The position numbers and the translations under genes are program-made. From Haematobia irritans (lineage: Eukaryota; Arthropoda; Insecta; Diptera; Muscidae): a DNA stretch of 64,000 bases. Below the pieces are notes generated by a model. That model searched no databases. It saw only the letters and a list, made by a program, of their open reading frames with translations, and was not told the origin of the DNA. Positions within the stretch are counted from its first letter, which is position 1. Every line of letters begins with the position of its first letter. Location: contig NC_134400.1 of the NCBI RefSeq assembly GCF_050003625.1, forward strand, positions 63,550,241-63,614,240. Direction: 5' to 3'. Below, in pieces: positions 8,381 through 19,440 of the stretch.

Positions 8381-11059
8381 CTATTGAAGCCCCATTGCCT
8401 TTCTGAATAATTCCAATTTATTCTTTTCAAGCGGTTTTGTTAGGATATCAGCAACCTGTTCGTTTGTGCTTATGTAGTTCACTTTAAACTTTCCATTTTG
8501 TAATTGATCTTGCACAAAGTGATGACGAACATCAATGTGTTTAGTTCTGGAATGGTCTCCACTTGCTGATGCAATCGATATGGCACTTTGATTATCGCAA
8601 GCTATTTGCATCGATTTTGGACTCGGGTAAAAATGTGATTCTATACCACTCCACCATATTGCTTCTTGAACAGTTGCTGACAGAGCAATGTATTCAGCTT
8701 CACACGATGAGAGTGCTACGGTTTGTTGCCGTTTTGAGCACCAGGATATGGCTCCCCCTTGAGCGATAAAGACATAGCCTGTCGTAGATTTCCTATCATC
8801 AACACTACCAGCCCAGTCTGCGTCAGTGTATCCGATGATATCACTTGTCTCATCTTTCAAGAAATTCAATTTTAATTTTGAGGTGCCACGCAAATACCTT
8901 AAAATATGTTTTACTGCTAACCAATGATGGGTTCCAGGATTTGCGTTGAAGCAACTCAATTTATTTACAGCGAATGTAATGTCTGGTCTAGTACATTGAG
9001 ACAAATACATAAGACATCCGATAGCTTCCTGGTACGGAATATTTTCCATTTTCTTCATTTCCTCGGATGTGGTGGGACAGTCATCTTTTGAATATTTTTC
9101 ACTTGCATTCATAGGTGTGCTGACTGGTTTTGCATTCTTCATTCCAAATTTTTCAAGAATGCTCTCAATATAGTGTTCTTGATCAAGAGAAATTTTACCT
9201 TCTTCACGAGTGATTCTCATTCCAAGAATTTGTTTCGCGGCTCCAAGGTCTTTCATGTGAAATTTACGGTTAAGGTGACCTTTTATATTCTTGAGCCATT
9301 TATCATTGTTACAGAACAGTAAGATGTCATCCACATATACAGCTACTATAAGTAGTTTGTTGTCTTCGAGTTTGTAAAATACACATGGATCATATTTTGA
9401 CTTTTGTAGTCCACTAGCTTCTAGTACCTTGTTTAATTCTTTGTTCCAAACTCTGCTTGACTGTTTTAGCCCATACAATGCTTTATTTAGACGACATACT
9501 TTTGACGCATTATAATGATCCGTGTATAGCGGTGGCTGTTCCATGTAGATCTCCTCTTCAATATTGCCTTGTAGAAATGCTGTGATGGCATCCATTTGTT
9601 CAACTTGTAGATTTAGTTTCGCCGCGATTGCAAAAAGGTATCGTAGGGAACTATGACGTATAACTGGCGAGTACGTTTCATCATAATCCACCCCCTTTCG
9701 CTGCGAGTATCCTTTTATGACCAATCGCGCTTTATAACGATCAATGCTACCAGTGACGTCACGTTTGGTTCGAAAAATCCATTTACATTTGATTGCCTTG
9801 CGGTTTGGTGGCAATTCTGACATTGACCAAGTATTGTTTTGCATCAGAGATTGATATTCCTCTTCCATTGCCAGCTTCCAGTGATTCGCATCTGGCCGTG
9901 CCAATGCTTCTTCTAGCGTCGCCGGATCATCCATGTATGTCTGAAACAATTGTGATGCAGTATTTTGTTTATTTTTAAAATTAATTTCAAAATACTTGCC
10001 TTTAAATATGCGCCCCTCATCGCCGTGCTTAACCTTTTGTTGGGGAAACAATTTTCGGCTATTTGGTTGCAATGGAGGCGCCGCCAATCCAGAAAATCCA
10101 ATAAAGTTGACTTCAGAACTACATGTTGAGTTACCATCTCCTTGTTCATCATTTCGTAAAATATTTTGTTGTTCATCATTTCGCAAAACAGCTGTTTCAT
10201 ACTCATCTGATGATGTACTTTCATTGCCAGTGACGTATTCATATAATCTAACGGGTTTCTTTCGGTTTCTTCCACTCCGTCTTAATGACTGTGTTGCAGT
10301 ATGCTGCTGCTGAGAAACTTGTTGATTTGTTTTGTTTACGTCGTCCGTTGAATCAGTTGGGGTAATTTCAGTTTGTTGTTGTTCTGCCACTTCATTTCTG
10401 TTTATAATTTCAGTTTGACTTTGTTCTTCTAGTGCATTTTCTCTTAAATCTAGACCGACTTTGCTATGTTTTGTCTTGATCGCAAACTTCGCAGGAGTAT
10501 CTGTAGATATGTTTTCATCAATGAATGATACATTACGGCTTTTGAACACCATGTTTTTATCCGGATCATAAAAACGGTAACCTTTTGTGTGCTCATCGAA
10601 GCCTACTAAAACACATTCTTTTGCTTTTACATCCCACTTTTTACGATTTGCATTGGGTATGTGGACCATAGCATTTGTTCCAAAAACTTTTATATGTGAC
10701 AGATCAGGTTTCCTGCCATTCCACGCCTCTTCAGGAGTGATGCCAGTGCCTTTCGATGGTGACCGGTTAAGTAAATAAACCGAATATGCTGCAGCTTCTG
10801 CCCAAAATATTTTTGGCAAATTTGCATCTGCTAACATACATCTCGCTTTTTCAACAATTGATCTGTTGTTGCGTTCGGCAACTCCATTTTGCTCAGGTGT
10901 ATGTACATTTGTTGTTTGGTGATTTATCCCATTCTCTTTTACTATGCGCCGAAAGGTTTTGTTTACAAACTCCGTTCCATTATCGGTGCGTATGGTTTTT
11001 AGTTGTTTACCACTTTGCCTCTCCGCAAAGTGGAAATTTGGCAGCAACTTCACTTTCAC
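8381..11059 (-). CDS. copia Pol, C-terminal part: integrase end, reverse transcriptase, RNase H
   Basis: This is the second part of the copia polyprotein. The integrase region has IRTDNGTEF (residue ~23) and HTPEQNGVAERNN (~53), the Asp and Glu of the DDE core. RT runs about 405-650, with KARLVIKGYSQRKGVDYDET, MDAITAFLQG (first Asp) and the active site YVDDILLF (~574). RNase H follows with YTDADWAGS (~750), SSCEAEYIALS and CDNQSAI (~820), then HFVQDQLQNG and ADILTKPL near the end. All catalytic residues are present. The annotated start is only the first ATG after the frameshift; the real product begins at 12533. Confidence 0.93.
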   Translation of the reverse strand: MKVKLLPNFHFAERQSGKQLKTIRTDNGTEFVNKTFRRIVKENGINHQTTNVHTPEQNGVAERNNRSIVEKARCMLADANLPKIFWAEAAAYSVYLLNRSPSKGTGITPEEAWNGRKPDLSHIKVFGTNAMVHIPNANRKKWDVKAKECVLVGFDEHTKGYRFYDPDKNMVFKSRNVSFIDENISTDTPAKFAIKTKHSKVGLDLRENALEEQSQTEIINRNEVAEQQQTEITPTDSTDDVNKTNQQVSQQQHTATQSLRRSGRNRKKPVRLYEYVTGNESTSSDEYETAVLRNDEQQNILRNDEQGDGNSTCSSEVNFIGFSGLAAPPLQPNSRKLFPQQKVKHGDEGRIFKGKYFEINFKNKQNTASQLFQTYMDDPATLEEALARPDANHWKLAMEEEYQSLMQNNTWSMSELPPNRKAIKCKWIFRTKRDVTGSIDRYKARLVIKGYSQRKGVDYDETYSPVIRHSSLRYLFAIAAKLNLQVEQMDAITAFLQGNIEEEIYMEQPPLYTDHYNASKVCRLNKALYGLKQSSRVWNKELNKVLEASGLQKSKYDPCVFYKLEDNKLLIVAVYVDDILLFCNNDKWLKNIKGHLNRKFHMKDLGAAKQILGMRITREEGKISLDQEHYIESILEKFGMKNAKPVSTPMNASEKYSKDDCPTTSEEMKKMENIPYQEAIGCLMYLSQCTRPDITFAVNKLSCFNANPGTHHWLAVKHILRYLRGTSKLKLNFLKDETSDIIGYTDADWAGSVDDRKSTTGYVFIAQGGAISWCSKRQQTVALSSCEAEYIALSATVQEAIWWSGIESHFYPSPKSMQIACDNQSAISIASASGDHSRTKHIDVRHHFVQDQLQNGKFKVNYISTNEQVADILTKPLEKNKLELFRKAMGLQ

Positions 11060-12533
11060 TTTTCGTTGGAAGAAAATAAATAAAAATTTTTCGTGTTTTG
11101 TCGTCGATAAATGTTAAAAAATATCGACTTCCTCCAAGAGAATGTTCTTCCATTGGGCCGCAAACGTCACAATGTACCACCTCGAGTATCTCCGAAGCTC
11201 TATGTGCATTTTTGTTGAATGGCAATCTAATTTGCTTACCCATTGGACAAATTTTACAATCATTCGCGTTGTCATTCGAAAATTCTATGCCAGTTGCTAA
11301 ACCATTTTTTAGTTTTTGTAAACTTTTGAGGTTAAGATGACCCATACGTCTGTGCCATAAATTGTAACTTGCAGTTGCCCCACATGCAAATGCTTTATTA
11401 GTGGTTTTACACTCCAATTTAAACAGACCGTTTATATGTTTTCCTGTAGAAATTACTTTGTTTTCCGGGTTCAACACCTCAACACCGTTTTTGCTAAATA
11501 TAACACAATGACCTCTCTTCACAATTTGACTTACCGAGAGTAAATTAGTTGACAAATCAGGAATGTGCAATACATTATTTATTTCTATGTCTGTGTCATG
11601 ACAATCAGGACGTATTGTTGATGTACCAGACGCTTTTATTTGCATTATCCCTTTATTTGCTGTTGAAACTGTTCCAGTTTTTGAATTAATGTTTGTCAAC
11701 AAATCCGAATTGAACGTCATATGTGATGTAGCACCAGAGTCAAAGTACCAATCGTTGTTGTTGGTTGTGTTTAGCGTCGAAAGAGCAACAGCTGAGTACG
11801 CATCATATTTTCTATCACTGCTGTCAGATGTTGGGACTTTCGTGTGACAATATTTTGCTATATGACCATATTTCTGGCATTTCCGACATTTCGGGCCTTT
11901 TTTGTTGTTTACTTGTTGGAACTTTCTTTGTGAAGCTTTAAATGCAGATGTTTCGCATGCACTTGGTATTTCTTGCAGAAGTTTTACCTTTATGCTATCT
12001 CCAGTGATGCTAATTCCTGAGTTTTCCAAAGCCATAATCATTGGTCGGTATTCATCGGGTAGTCCAGCAAGTAACAATGAGCCAACCCATTCTTCACTTA
12101 TCGTGAAACCAATACCGTTCAAAGATTGTGCAGTCGTAACAATTTCTTTTACATATACTTCCATCGATCCACAGCTTGCAAGAGACGTTGTGATCAGCTT
12201 TCGCAATAATGCTACGCGTCGAGTCAGTCCAGAATCTTCGTATGCTTTTGCTAGCTGGTTCCAAAGGTCTTTTGCTGTTTTTACATTTTGTATGTGAACA
12301 TAACATACCGGGTCGATTATCAACGTCAGCTTACTTTTCGCTCTCCTGTCTTGATCTGGATTCACATCTTTTTTTGGATTTCCCTGTTCATCGACTTCAT
12401 AATCGATCGTGGTAGTCCAAAGATTATCTAAATCCAAATAAGCCTGCGCAGCAATTTTCCAGGTGGGATAATTTTCTCTCCCAAAAAGTCTTTCGATAGA
12501 CAATCCTCCTGTATTACTTTCCGGCTTCGACAT
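11007..12533 (-). CDS. copia Gag-protease-integrase N-terminal part
   Basis: The polyprotein starts at an ATG 63 bp inside the 5' LTR. In order: Gag with ENYPTWKIAAQAYLDLDNLW, zinc knuckle CRKCQKYGHIAKYC (CCHC), protease WYFDSGATSHMTF (catalytic DSG), pre-integrase motif LWHRRMGHLNLKSL, a CxxC pair and integrase HCDVCGPMEE plus FLTFIDDKTRKIF (first catalytic Asp). The frame leaves the polyprotein near 11040 after KSESEVAAKF; integrase continues in the next frame. A 1-base change there, or a sequencing error, separates it from a full-length ~1380-residue protein. Confidence 0.92.
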   Translation of the reverse strand: MSKPESNTGGLSIERLFGRENYPTWKIAAQAYLDLDNLWTTTIDYEVDEQGNPKKDVNPDQDRRAKSKLTLIIDPVCYVHIQNVKTAKDLWNQLAKAYEDSGLTRRVALLRKLITTSLASCGSMEVYVKEIVTTAQSLNGIGFTISEEWVGSLLLAGLPDEYRPMIMALENSGISITGDSIKVKLLQEIPSACETSAFKASQRKFQQVNNKKGPKCRKCQKYGHIAKYCHTKVPTSDSSDRKYDAYSAVALSTLNTTNNNDWYFDSGATSHMTFNSDLLTNINSKTGTVSTANKGIMQIKASGTSTIRPDCHDTDIEINNVLHIPDLSTNLLSVSQIVKRGHCVIFSKNGVEVLNPENKVISTGKHINGLFKLECKTTNKAFACGATASYNLWHRRMGHLNLKSLQKLKNGLATGIEFSNDNANDCKICPMGKQIRLPFNKNAHRASEILEVVHCDVCGPMEEHSLGGSRYFLTFIDDKTRKIFIYFLPTKSESEVAAKFPLCGEAKW

Positions 12534-12596
12534 GTCGAGATTAGATTGATAATTTAGGATGAATTATAATTTTATTTCTAAGCTGGGAACATAACC

Positions 12597-12746
12597 TATA
12601 GTAGAGCGCACGGTTACAGCGGAAGTAGAACTCTTTATTACTAAATGTCAATAACATAAGGAATACAATAAATGTCATAATACATAAATATATACAAATA
12701 GGGATATAATAGGATATGTAGATTACATGATAGTATAATCCCAATA
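12597..12746 (-). repeat. copia 5' LTR
   Basis: This 150-bp LTR is upstream of the minus-strand gag-pol and identical to the other LTR except one base. It would carry the promoter. No sequence test of activity is possible here. Confidence 0.93.
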
Positions 12747-12751
12747 ATAAT

Positions 12752-14517
12752 TAATTGAATTTGGCATAAATTTCAATCAAAAAATTTATATATTGCGACC
12801 CCAAAATCGTATTTAGTTTTATTTGAAATAAAAGAAAATATGTGTTTTTTATAAAACATATTTAATATTTCATTATTTTTTGAATAATGCAATAGACAAA
12901 TAAATTTGGTTATTATCATTTGTATTTTGTTCTAATATAACATACAAATACAATTACTATCAATAACAACTATAGGGTGAAAAAAATAAATTATATAAAT
13001 CATTATCTTCCTTATAATAATAACCATGTAAGCATTTTCCTTCTAATATGTAGATGCGCCTAGATTTCCAATAAATCAGCAGCCTGTAAGCTAAATTAGT
13101 TTTTCTGAAAGTAAACAGAATAATTCGAATTTAATTTTGTTCAATTAAAAGTTAATTTTGTTAAACATTACCTGCATAAAATATCAAGTTCAATTCTTAG
13201 TTCCAGGCTGCAGATTTATAATCTTTTGCAGTTGTAGTCGGTAATTTAATTTTAGTAACAAAATGTCCTCACATTGAAATCGTCTATTAAAATTTGAACC
13301 AATCAAAGACAAAAATAATGGGAAAGCAATGTAATATTTGGTATTATATTGATGATACTTTGCAAATTCTGGAAATAGAAAAAATATAAATGGAAAATAC
13401 ATATTTTTATTATTTTCTGATATTTTTCATATTTTGAAATCCAAAATAAAGAACTTTTTTACCATTACATAATTCAGCTCATTAGTTTTTATATCAGATA
13501 TACTGCTCTCTACTTGGGTTCCAACTGAAAAAGGCCGGTAAAACAAAAATGCAATTTAATGCCAACGCCACTTCGCAACTTCAAGGTGAATCTTCCAACA
13601 AACCCATACCGCTCTTGGTTTTAAGAAAACTAGGAGTGAAAAAATTTTATAATTTTAAAAGATCAATACGGTACCCACTTTTTTATTGCAAACATATTCT
13701 TATATATTTGATAAAATTATGGAGTTGATGGGATTGATTGGTCAATTTCACGAAATAAAATTGCTCACTAAAAGAAATGAATAAAAAATATATTATTTTC
13801 ATTCATTCATACTCCGTTTAGTCCGTTTAATGTAAACAGGCTTCAATGGAAAACGGTATTCACATTTCACAATTTCTTACCTTCAATAAACGTAGATTGT
13901 TTTCCATTTTTCAATACCACAAACACAGGTAATTTCAAATGCGTTCTCTCATATGTTTTTTTCAAACCTTTACCACGTGGCCATTTGTTGTTGCACACTT
14001 TATTTATTTCAACCCTTTGCTATGATTTGTTGTTGCGTTCAAAATATTTATGCACACATTTTGAATGCAGCAGACAGAATGTCGCCAGTCATGTTTTTCA
14101 ATTTACGCGAAAAACAAAAACCCAACCGTTCGCTACGAGTTACTTCCACAGCCTGATCTCTCCATCATACGTTGTTGGATAAATACCCATTCTCTTGTTC
14201 TCTTTTCGCTCCTTCCATAGCTCAAAATTATTCAATTTCAATCACAAAGGTGATTGGATCAATCACATGTGTAATTGGAAACGGAAAATTTTTCAATCAC
14301 GTTTGTAATTGAAAATTTTTTCCGAATTGATTAACAAATTGAATGAATCAATTAATATTTTAATTGAAAACGTAACAAATATCAATCATTTTTTTAATTG
14401 GTTTTTATACGGATTTGATTAAATAATTAATTGAATCAATTAACATATTAATTGAATCCGTTTCCAAATTCAATTAAATGTTTAATTGAAAAAATTTTGG
14501 TGATAATTTTTTGTGTG
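12752..14517. other. right portion of TA element copy 1, no gene
   Basis: This non-coding AT-rich DNA aligns with 24143-25947 of copy 2. A short frame at 13953-14156 is kept in both copies but has no start context or domain and reflects overall copy similarity. The last 300 bp are dense in ATCAATCAC and TTAATTGAA motifs in both orientations. Confidence 0.75.
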
Positions 14518-14735
14518 TAGTAGTCGCTTTTGTAATTCAGCCTTATTTCCTGTAGTCTGCAACTTCATTTTGTCAATTCCTTCTCCAAGTCTTCCACTCG
14601 AAACCCATTAAACTTCATTGCAGTTTTTTTTCGTTATCCCACTTCTGATACCAATTGCTACGTTGTTATATTGAGGCGTATTTAATGACCCGATAATTAA
14701 AACATATTTCTTTTCAAATAACTATAACTAATAAT

Positions 14736-14824
14736 AAGAGAGAGGTTCACCAATGTGGTATCACAATGGACTGAATAGTCTAAGTGAGCGTGATACATCG
14801 GGCTGCCACCTAACCTAACCTAAC
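14736..14824 (+). mobile_element. 5'-truncated SINE copy with (AACCT)n tail
   Basis: It matches the tail half of the tRNA-derived SINE seen complete at 60530-60877: a GAGAGAGGTTCACCA-like stretch, GTGGTATCACAATGGACTGA, then GATACATCGGGCTGCCACC and AACCTAACCTAAC. It lies in the 5' LTR remnant of gypsy copy B. The tRNA-like head is missing. Confidence 0.8.
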
Positions 14825-14855
14825 TATAATTTACAATTTATTTGCTTAACTGATA

Positions 14856-16559
14856 CCCAATAAACACAGGATGAGCGTTTTTCAAATGCAACAACTTTTT
14901 AGTTTGAGGGTAAATATAATTTTGAACATAAATTCAACTTGATTTGAAACAGCTCATCTTCAATATATCTTCAAATTGATTGCGAATTACTTCCAATTTG
15001 CCAAAATGTTGATGAAATCTTTGAAAAGGTGTTGAAGATAATATGAGAAAACTTTGACAAAACACTACGCTAAAATGCAACGAAAAAACCATGTGGTTTT
15101 CAATACTTATTTGTGCAACGAAGTTCGTGGTCAATTGGAAGAAATAAAAAAATTAGAAAATTTTAGACAAATAACTGAATTTACTCCAAATAATTTATAA
15201 TAATAGGTAAGTGAAAATAAAAAAACATTAAGGAAGTCACTAAATGTATATCTCTTTGCAGAAAACTAAAATTATGGATTCTACGTTCTTGAAAACATTA
15301 AAAAGCTGACCGATGAAAAGATGTTGGACAATTGGCTGTGACTGCTTCAAATAGTTTATAATAATTGGTAAGTCAATATGAAAAATTAAAAGAAGTCACA
15401 GACTTGTAAGTTATATGAAAAGATGATGTACAGTGGGAGAAAAGATGATTCACTTTGTAAGAGGAAATTTCCCAAATGTTTTCCCCATAAGGAGTTAGCA
15501 TAAAGCAAAATTGAGTTATCTCTCCCAGCCAGATCTATACTAAAGGCTGTGGAAAGGTTCATTCGCCCGAACCGAAACATGTACAGTCCAGGCGTGTATA
15601 GATTTGTATCTGGCGTTTTCTTTTCAATGGCTCTATTAACCATGTTCCTTAATCTATATCTGTCCATAAAGCTCGAAAAATAATTGTATAATTAGAAGTC
15701 ACTAAATTTAAATCTTTTTGCAGAAAACCAAAATCATTGGATGCTACATTATTGCAAACATTAAGAAGCTGACCAATGAAAACTGAGTGGCTTATCGACA
15801 AGAAAAAGTTTCCAGAAACCTTTCAAAGTGCAACCAATTAAAATTGTTTAAAACAACCAGTTGTTAAAATCAACAACTTCTGGATGAAAATGTGCATCAC
15901 ATCGTCAGTTTAATTTACATCCTATTATCAGTTTAAAATGGAAATTTTGTGAATTCCTTCTGCTGGAAATCTATTCTAACACGCGGTCCAGCACGTTCTA
16001 ATTTCAAATGTTAATGCTGTTTTATGACACCAACAGGAAGGAAATCGAATTATCAATGCAAAAGTGTTTACAAATAATGTTTAAGATATTTAATGTTTTG
16101 TTGTTTTGTTCTTATTTGTTGATATGTTAAATAAGATTATTATTTTTCAATTGGTATTGTAGTGTATTATGTAGTGAAGTGTATTATTATATATTTTATT
16201 TTGACGAAAATGAATAAATTATACAAAATTCATAGAATTTTGGTTTTGACTTTCAATTTGAAGTGGGGATATCATTCATACAAATTTTGGTTGAAAAGTA
16301 TTTGCAACGATGTTAATTTATAATTTGACTCAAAAATTGTTTGAGAAATTATTGAGTAGCGATGCATTTCAATTTGAGGATAACACTTGAGACATTATTG
16401 CTAGTGTGTTGAAATTTACTATTGAGGGTAATGTCTGTTTTTTGTTGAGAACTCGATTTTCTCAACAATTTCTCAACTTGTATATTACCCTAATCCTTTG
16501 AAAAAATATTTGAAAAATTGTTGAAATTTAGCATTTTTCAAACGTTTGTGTTTATTGGG
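14856..16559. mobile_element. non-autonomous TIR element (CCCAATAAACACA ends)
   Basis: The left end reads CCCAATAAACACAGG and the right end is the complement of CCCAATAAACACAAACG; a second block AAATGC/GCATTT lies just inside. About 1.7 kb separates them. No transposase is recognisable; the frame at 15386-15667 on the minus strand shows no known domain. A target duplication was not clear, so the superfamily is unknown. Confidence 0.6.
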
Positions 16560-18322
16560 GTGTTTCATTCCAAATGTATGTGTTTGTTCGTTTTATGGCG
16601 GTCTATATGGCGGTCATAAAGAGAAATAAATCGATATTAACCACTTTTATCATATATTTTCACCAAAAAGCGTTAATCAATTTATCAATTATTAAGTTTT
16701 TCTCTATTAATGAATGCCTTTTCCCACAAAACGAAAGGTTTGTGCAAAGTGAGTGGATTTGACATTTCTGTTCGACAAAATGCGAACGAATGGAGTTAGA
16801 GAAACCCAATTTTAGTGGTAACGTTACGTTTTCGTACGCATTGATTTTCGTCTGACTTGTCGTTTAGATAGAGCTTAGAGAAACCGAAATCAGCTGATTT
16901 TCGTTTTGTATGCGAACGAACAGCAGAATTCGGATATCAGAAATAGGCTGTTAATAAAACTAACAGCTTATTTCTGATAAATGCAATTGCGTATGAACGG
17001 TAGTCACTCACTTTCGTCTAGATTTGGGTTTCTCTAACTTCCTTTCGTTCGTTCGCATGCCTTACGTTACTGTCAATTGCTAACATTACCAGATCTCAAT
17101 TACTTCAATTAATTGAAAAAGGCCCATACATTTTAAAAATTATTTTCCATAAAAATCAATCTGGCATCGCCGTCCATTTGGCAAACTTTTCCCGCTTCTG
17201 ATATTTGGTTTAGCTCAATATTTTTTTTTAAACAAATTACCACGCGCATAGAGATAAGGATTTGTATTTCCATTTTTCTACAATAATTACAGTTCAGTTC
17301 TCCTTTTAATCAGTGTTTCATTCGAAATGTATGTGTTTGTTCTTGTTAGACTTTCTCATGCTTGCATGGATTTTTGTATGGGTGAGTGGTTCATATTTGC
17401 ATGATTTGACATCGGTTTTGGTCACTCAATTGCTTATAACTTTGTGATTTTTCGGTTATTACTACTTATTACTTATTACTTACGTTAGAGTATCATCTAT
17501 ACGACCATGAAGAGAAACCGGACGTTTTTCAATGGTTTGTACTATTCCGGGAGAAAAAGGTCACTGTTTCACATGATATTTTTGAAAATATGCCTTTTTG
17601 CATCGATATTTTTTTTAACCACTTATGTTAACTAATCACAGATTCAATTATACACGATTGTTCGTCATCTCAATAGCTTTCATTTAAGTAGCAACAACGA
17701 TATAATCGGACATTTCTAATTCGAAATATAATTTGTTTAGTGAAAAAAGACCGAAAACCTAAAAATAACGGGATATCTCAAAAACTGTTCTATAATTTTT
17801 TTTTAATTTTTTTCGAATTCAGCAGATCAAAATACATAAGAACAGTCAACTCTCATCAAATGTACATTTTCAGTGTAAACTAGTGTAATTAGTCAATATG
17901 TTAGTATCGATATTGGTATTAATCGAACTGGAATGTCAAGTCTATTGTTATTAAAAACACATCACTAATATAATGGATTTCATCTAATTTCTCGAGCTAA
18001 TTTTCCACGCATTTTTCAGTAAAATAACAAAGCAAAGTTTAAGATGACGATATATTTACGTAATAGGTATGAATTCTGTAGGTCTATTTCTGCAGTTCTC
18101 TTATTTGGTTTAGTATTTGGAAACATTGCATCAAAACAGTTTTTTTTTTTTATTAGAAAAGCTCGCTTATATATATTGACATATAATGATATACGAAAAA
18201 GCATAAAACTGTGAATAATTATATGCAATGTCCAAAACAAGCATTTTACAATTGTATCAAAGAGTTAAAGAAGAGTACATCCTACAATACATTTTTGCAT
18301 TTTACCAAAGACTTCCCACACC
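16560..18322. other. AT-rich non-coding DNA with a direct repeat and a MITE
   Basis: A direct repeat of about 27 bp, TGTTTCATTC then AAATGTATGTGTTTGTT, occurs at about 16561 and 17313. A MITE lies between them (16781-17056). No protein domain is recognised elsewhere in this stretch. Confidence 0.5.
16781..17056. mobile_element. MITE with ~30-bp inverted ends and inner hairpin
   Basis: The left end reads TGCGAACGAATGGAGTTAGA and the right end is the complement of TGCGAACGAACGAAAGGAAG followed by TTAGAGAAACCCAA. The centre has a perfect-looking hairpin, CAGAAATAGGCTGTTA facing TAACAGCTTATTTCTG (about 16939-16978, one mismatch). No coding capacity. Confidence 0.7.
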
Positions 18323-18790
18323 CTCAAAAAAAATCGCTTCTGTAACATATAACCCAAACACATTTTGCTTCAAGCATATATATTTTCAGGATTGGTCCAA
18401 ACAAAATATTGTTTGTATTGTTCAAACATATTAAGTTTCACCTTAGGGCATACACTGGTAGTAAAAAATTTAATGAAATTTTCTTTCTGTGGATATATTT
18501 TTAAGGCGCCAATTGATTACTTCCATTATTTTACTTGCAGCATACTCTCTAGGTCTTTCTTTCTAAATACATATATGTTTATAAGCTATTTCTAAGTTAA
18601 TATATGTTTGCATCCAAGCATATTATATTTACAAAAATTTTATGTCCCAAACATAATATGTTCTAACATATTAACATATATGTCCCAAACATGTTATGCT
18701 AGTTTATGAACATTATATGCTTGCACTTAAAAATATTGTGTTAAAAAATTTGAGTTCCAAACATATAATTTTTACACCCAAACATATCCC
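18323..18790 (+). repeat. fragment of the CACCCTCAAAAAAA TIR element
   Basis: It starts CACCCTCAAAAAAAATCGC and is filled with AACATAT and CCAAACATAT motifs. The same left end is at 55357 and the same inner text, TTTATGTCCCAAACATAATA-like, at 61580-61740. The right end is not seen here, so this copy is partial. Confidence 0.65.
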
Positions 18791-19029
18791 GGAATCCCCA
18801 TCAAGTTTTTTCCACTTCCGAAGCAGTCCTTTTAGACAAGTCCATAAACATTTCTCTTAAAGCGCATCCCGGATCCCATATCGATTTGTTTTCACATCCC
18901 ATGCAATCCTTTTGGACAAGTCTTAGAAAGTATGGAGTTAGGCCGTTTTATGTGAAAATTTAAGTTTTGGACAATTAAATCTCTCAAAAAAGAATAGAAA
19001 ATCAATAAAAAGAGTAAAAAAAATAATAA

Positions 19030-19440
19030 AAAAAATCATCCCCGCTGGGATTTGAACCTGTTCCCTTTGAATTATTCACTTCCATGGAAGTTCTTTTGAG
19101 AAGGTTTAGTAAATTACGATAATTTTTAATTTGTTGCTGATTTTGAATGGAAAAATTATATTTATACAAAAATTGTTGCCGAAAAAAATATAAACGATAT
19201 ATAAATGTACAACATAAAAATATTTTTTTGTACAAAAATACTTAATAAAAACATTGCCGCTGCTGAGATTTGAACCAGCTTTCTTTATTATTTCATTCAT
19301 AATAATAAAGAACATCTCAGGAAGTAGTTAGAATGTCATGCCGTGGTGGCATATTAGGTTCATATCACAAACATTTGAGTGTGCTAAGGCGTTCTGTTAT
19401 AGTGCCAACAGACCCAGGTTCAACTCCCGGTGGAAGCGAA
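19030..19440. repeat. tRNA-derived scraps (RNA polymerase III box B-like motifs)
   Basis: Three tRNA-like B boxes occur: minus strand GGTTCAAATCC near 19048, minus strand GGTTCAAATCT near 19270, and plus strand GGTTCAACTCC near 19417, the last preceded by TGCTAAGGCGTTCTG, which resembles tRNA-Leu D-arm text. None folds into an obvious full tRNA by eye. They are best read as SINE heads or decayed tRNA copies. Confidence 0.5.

Larger units (their letters stand above)
8210..12746 (-). mobile_element. Ty1/copia LTR retrotransposon, near-intact and recent
   Basis: Two 150-bp LTRs (8210-8359 and 12597-12746) differ at one position (TTTG versus TATG). A 5-bp target duplication ATAAT is at 8205-8209 and 12747-12751; the empty site is visible in TA-element copy 2 near 24138. 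Next to the 5' LTR the minus strand reads GGTTATGTTCCCAGC, like the internal initiator-tRNA-Met site used by copia elements for priming. One frameshift near 11040 is the only coding defect seen. Confidence 0.95.
7997..14517. mobile_element. TA-target TIR element, copy 1 (contains a copia element)
   Basis: The ends are CACACAAAAATT at the left and the complement at the right, flanked by TA at 7995-7996 and 14518-14519. Without the inner copia the element is 1979 bp and closely matches copy 2 (23834-25947) over most of its length. It is AT-rich with many short inverted motifs such as AATTGAATCAATTAA near both ends. No transposase is visible. The TA duplication suggests mobilisation by a Tc1/mariner/pogo-type enzyme (inference). 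Confidence 0.88.
5341..14855 (-). mobile_element. Ty3/gypsy LTR retrotransposon, copy B (degenerate, interrupted)
   Basis: This is the same family as copy A in opposite orientation. Reading down the minus strand: a partial 5' LTR region (about 14665-14855, itself holding a SINE scrap), a possible primer-binding site TGGTATCAGAAGTGGGAT near 14642-14659, a SAP-like Gag start, Gag, a deleted protease region, RT, a short RNase H/integrase and a 3' LTR stub (5341-5408). The purine run GGGAGGTAG next to TGTTACGAATTAG near 5405 marks the start of the 3' LTR. The 7997-14517 TA element splits Gag near its start. Confidence 0.82.

Noticed and set aside
11007..11059. Programmed frameshift in copia integrase
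   Set aside because: Copia elements use one long frame with splicing; the overlap is in the middle of a catalytic domain and has no clear slippery site.
13953..14182. Small frames conserved between TA element copies (also 25384-25613)
   Set aside because: Whole-element similarity explains the conservation; there is no start context, domain or codon-position bias visible.
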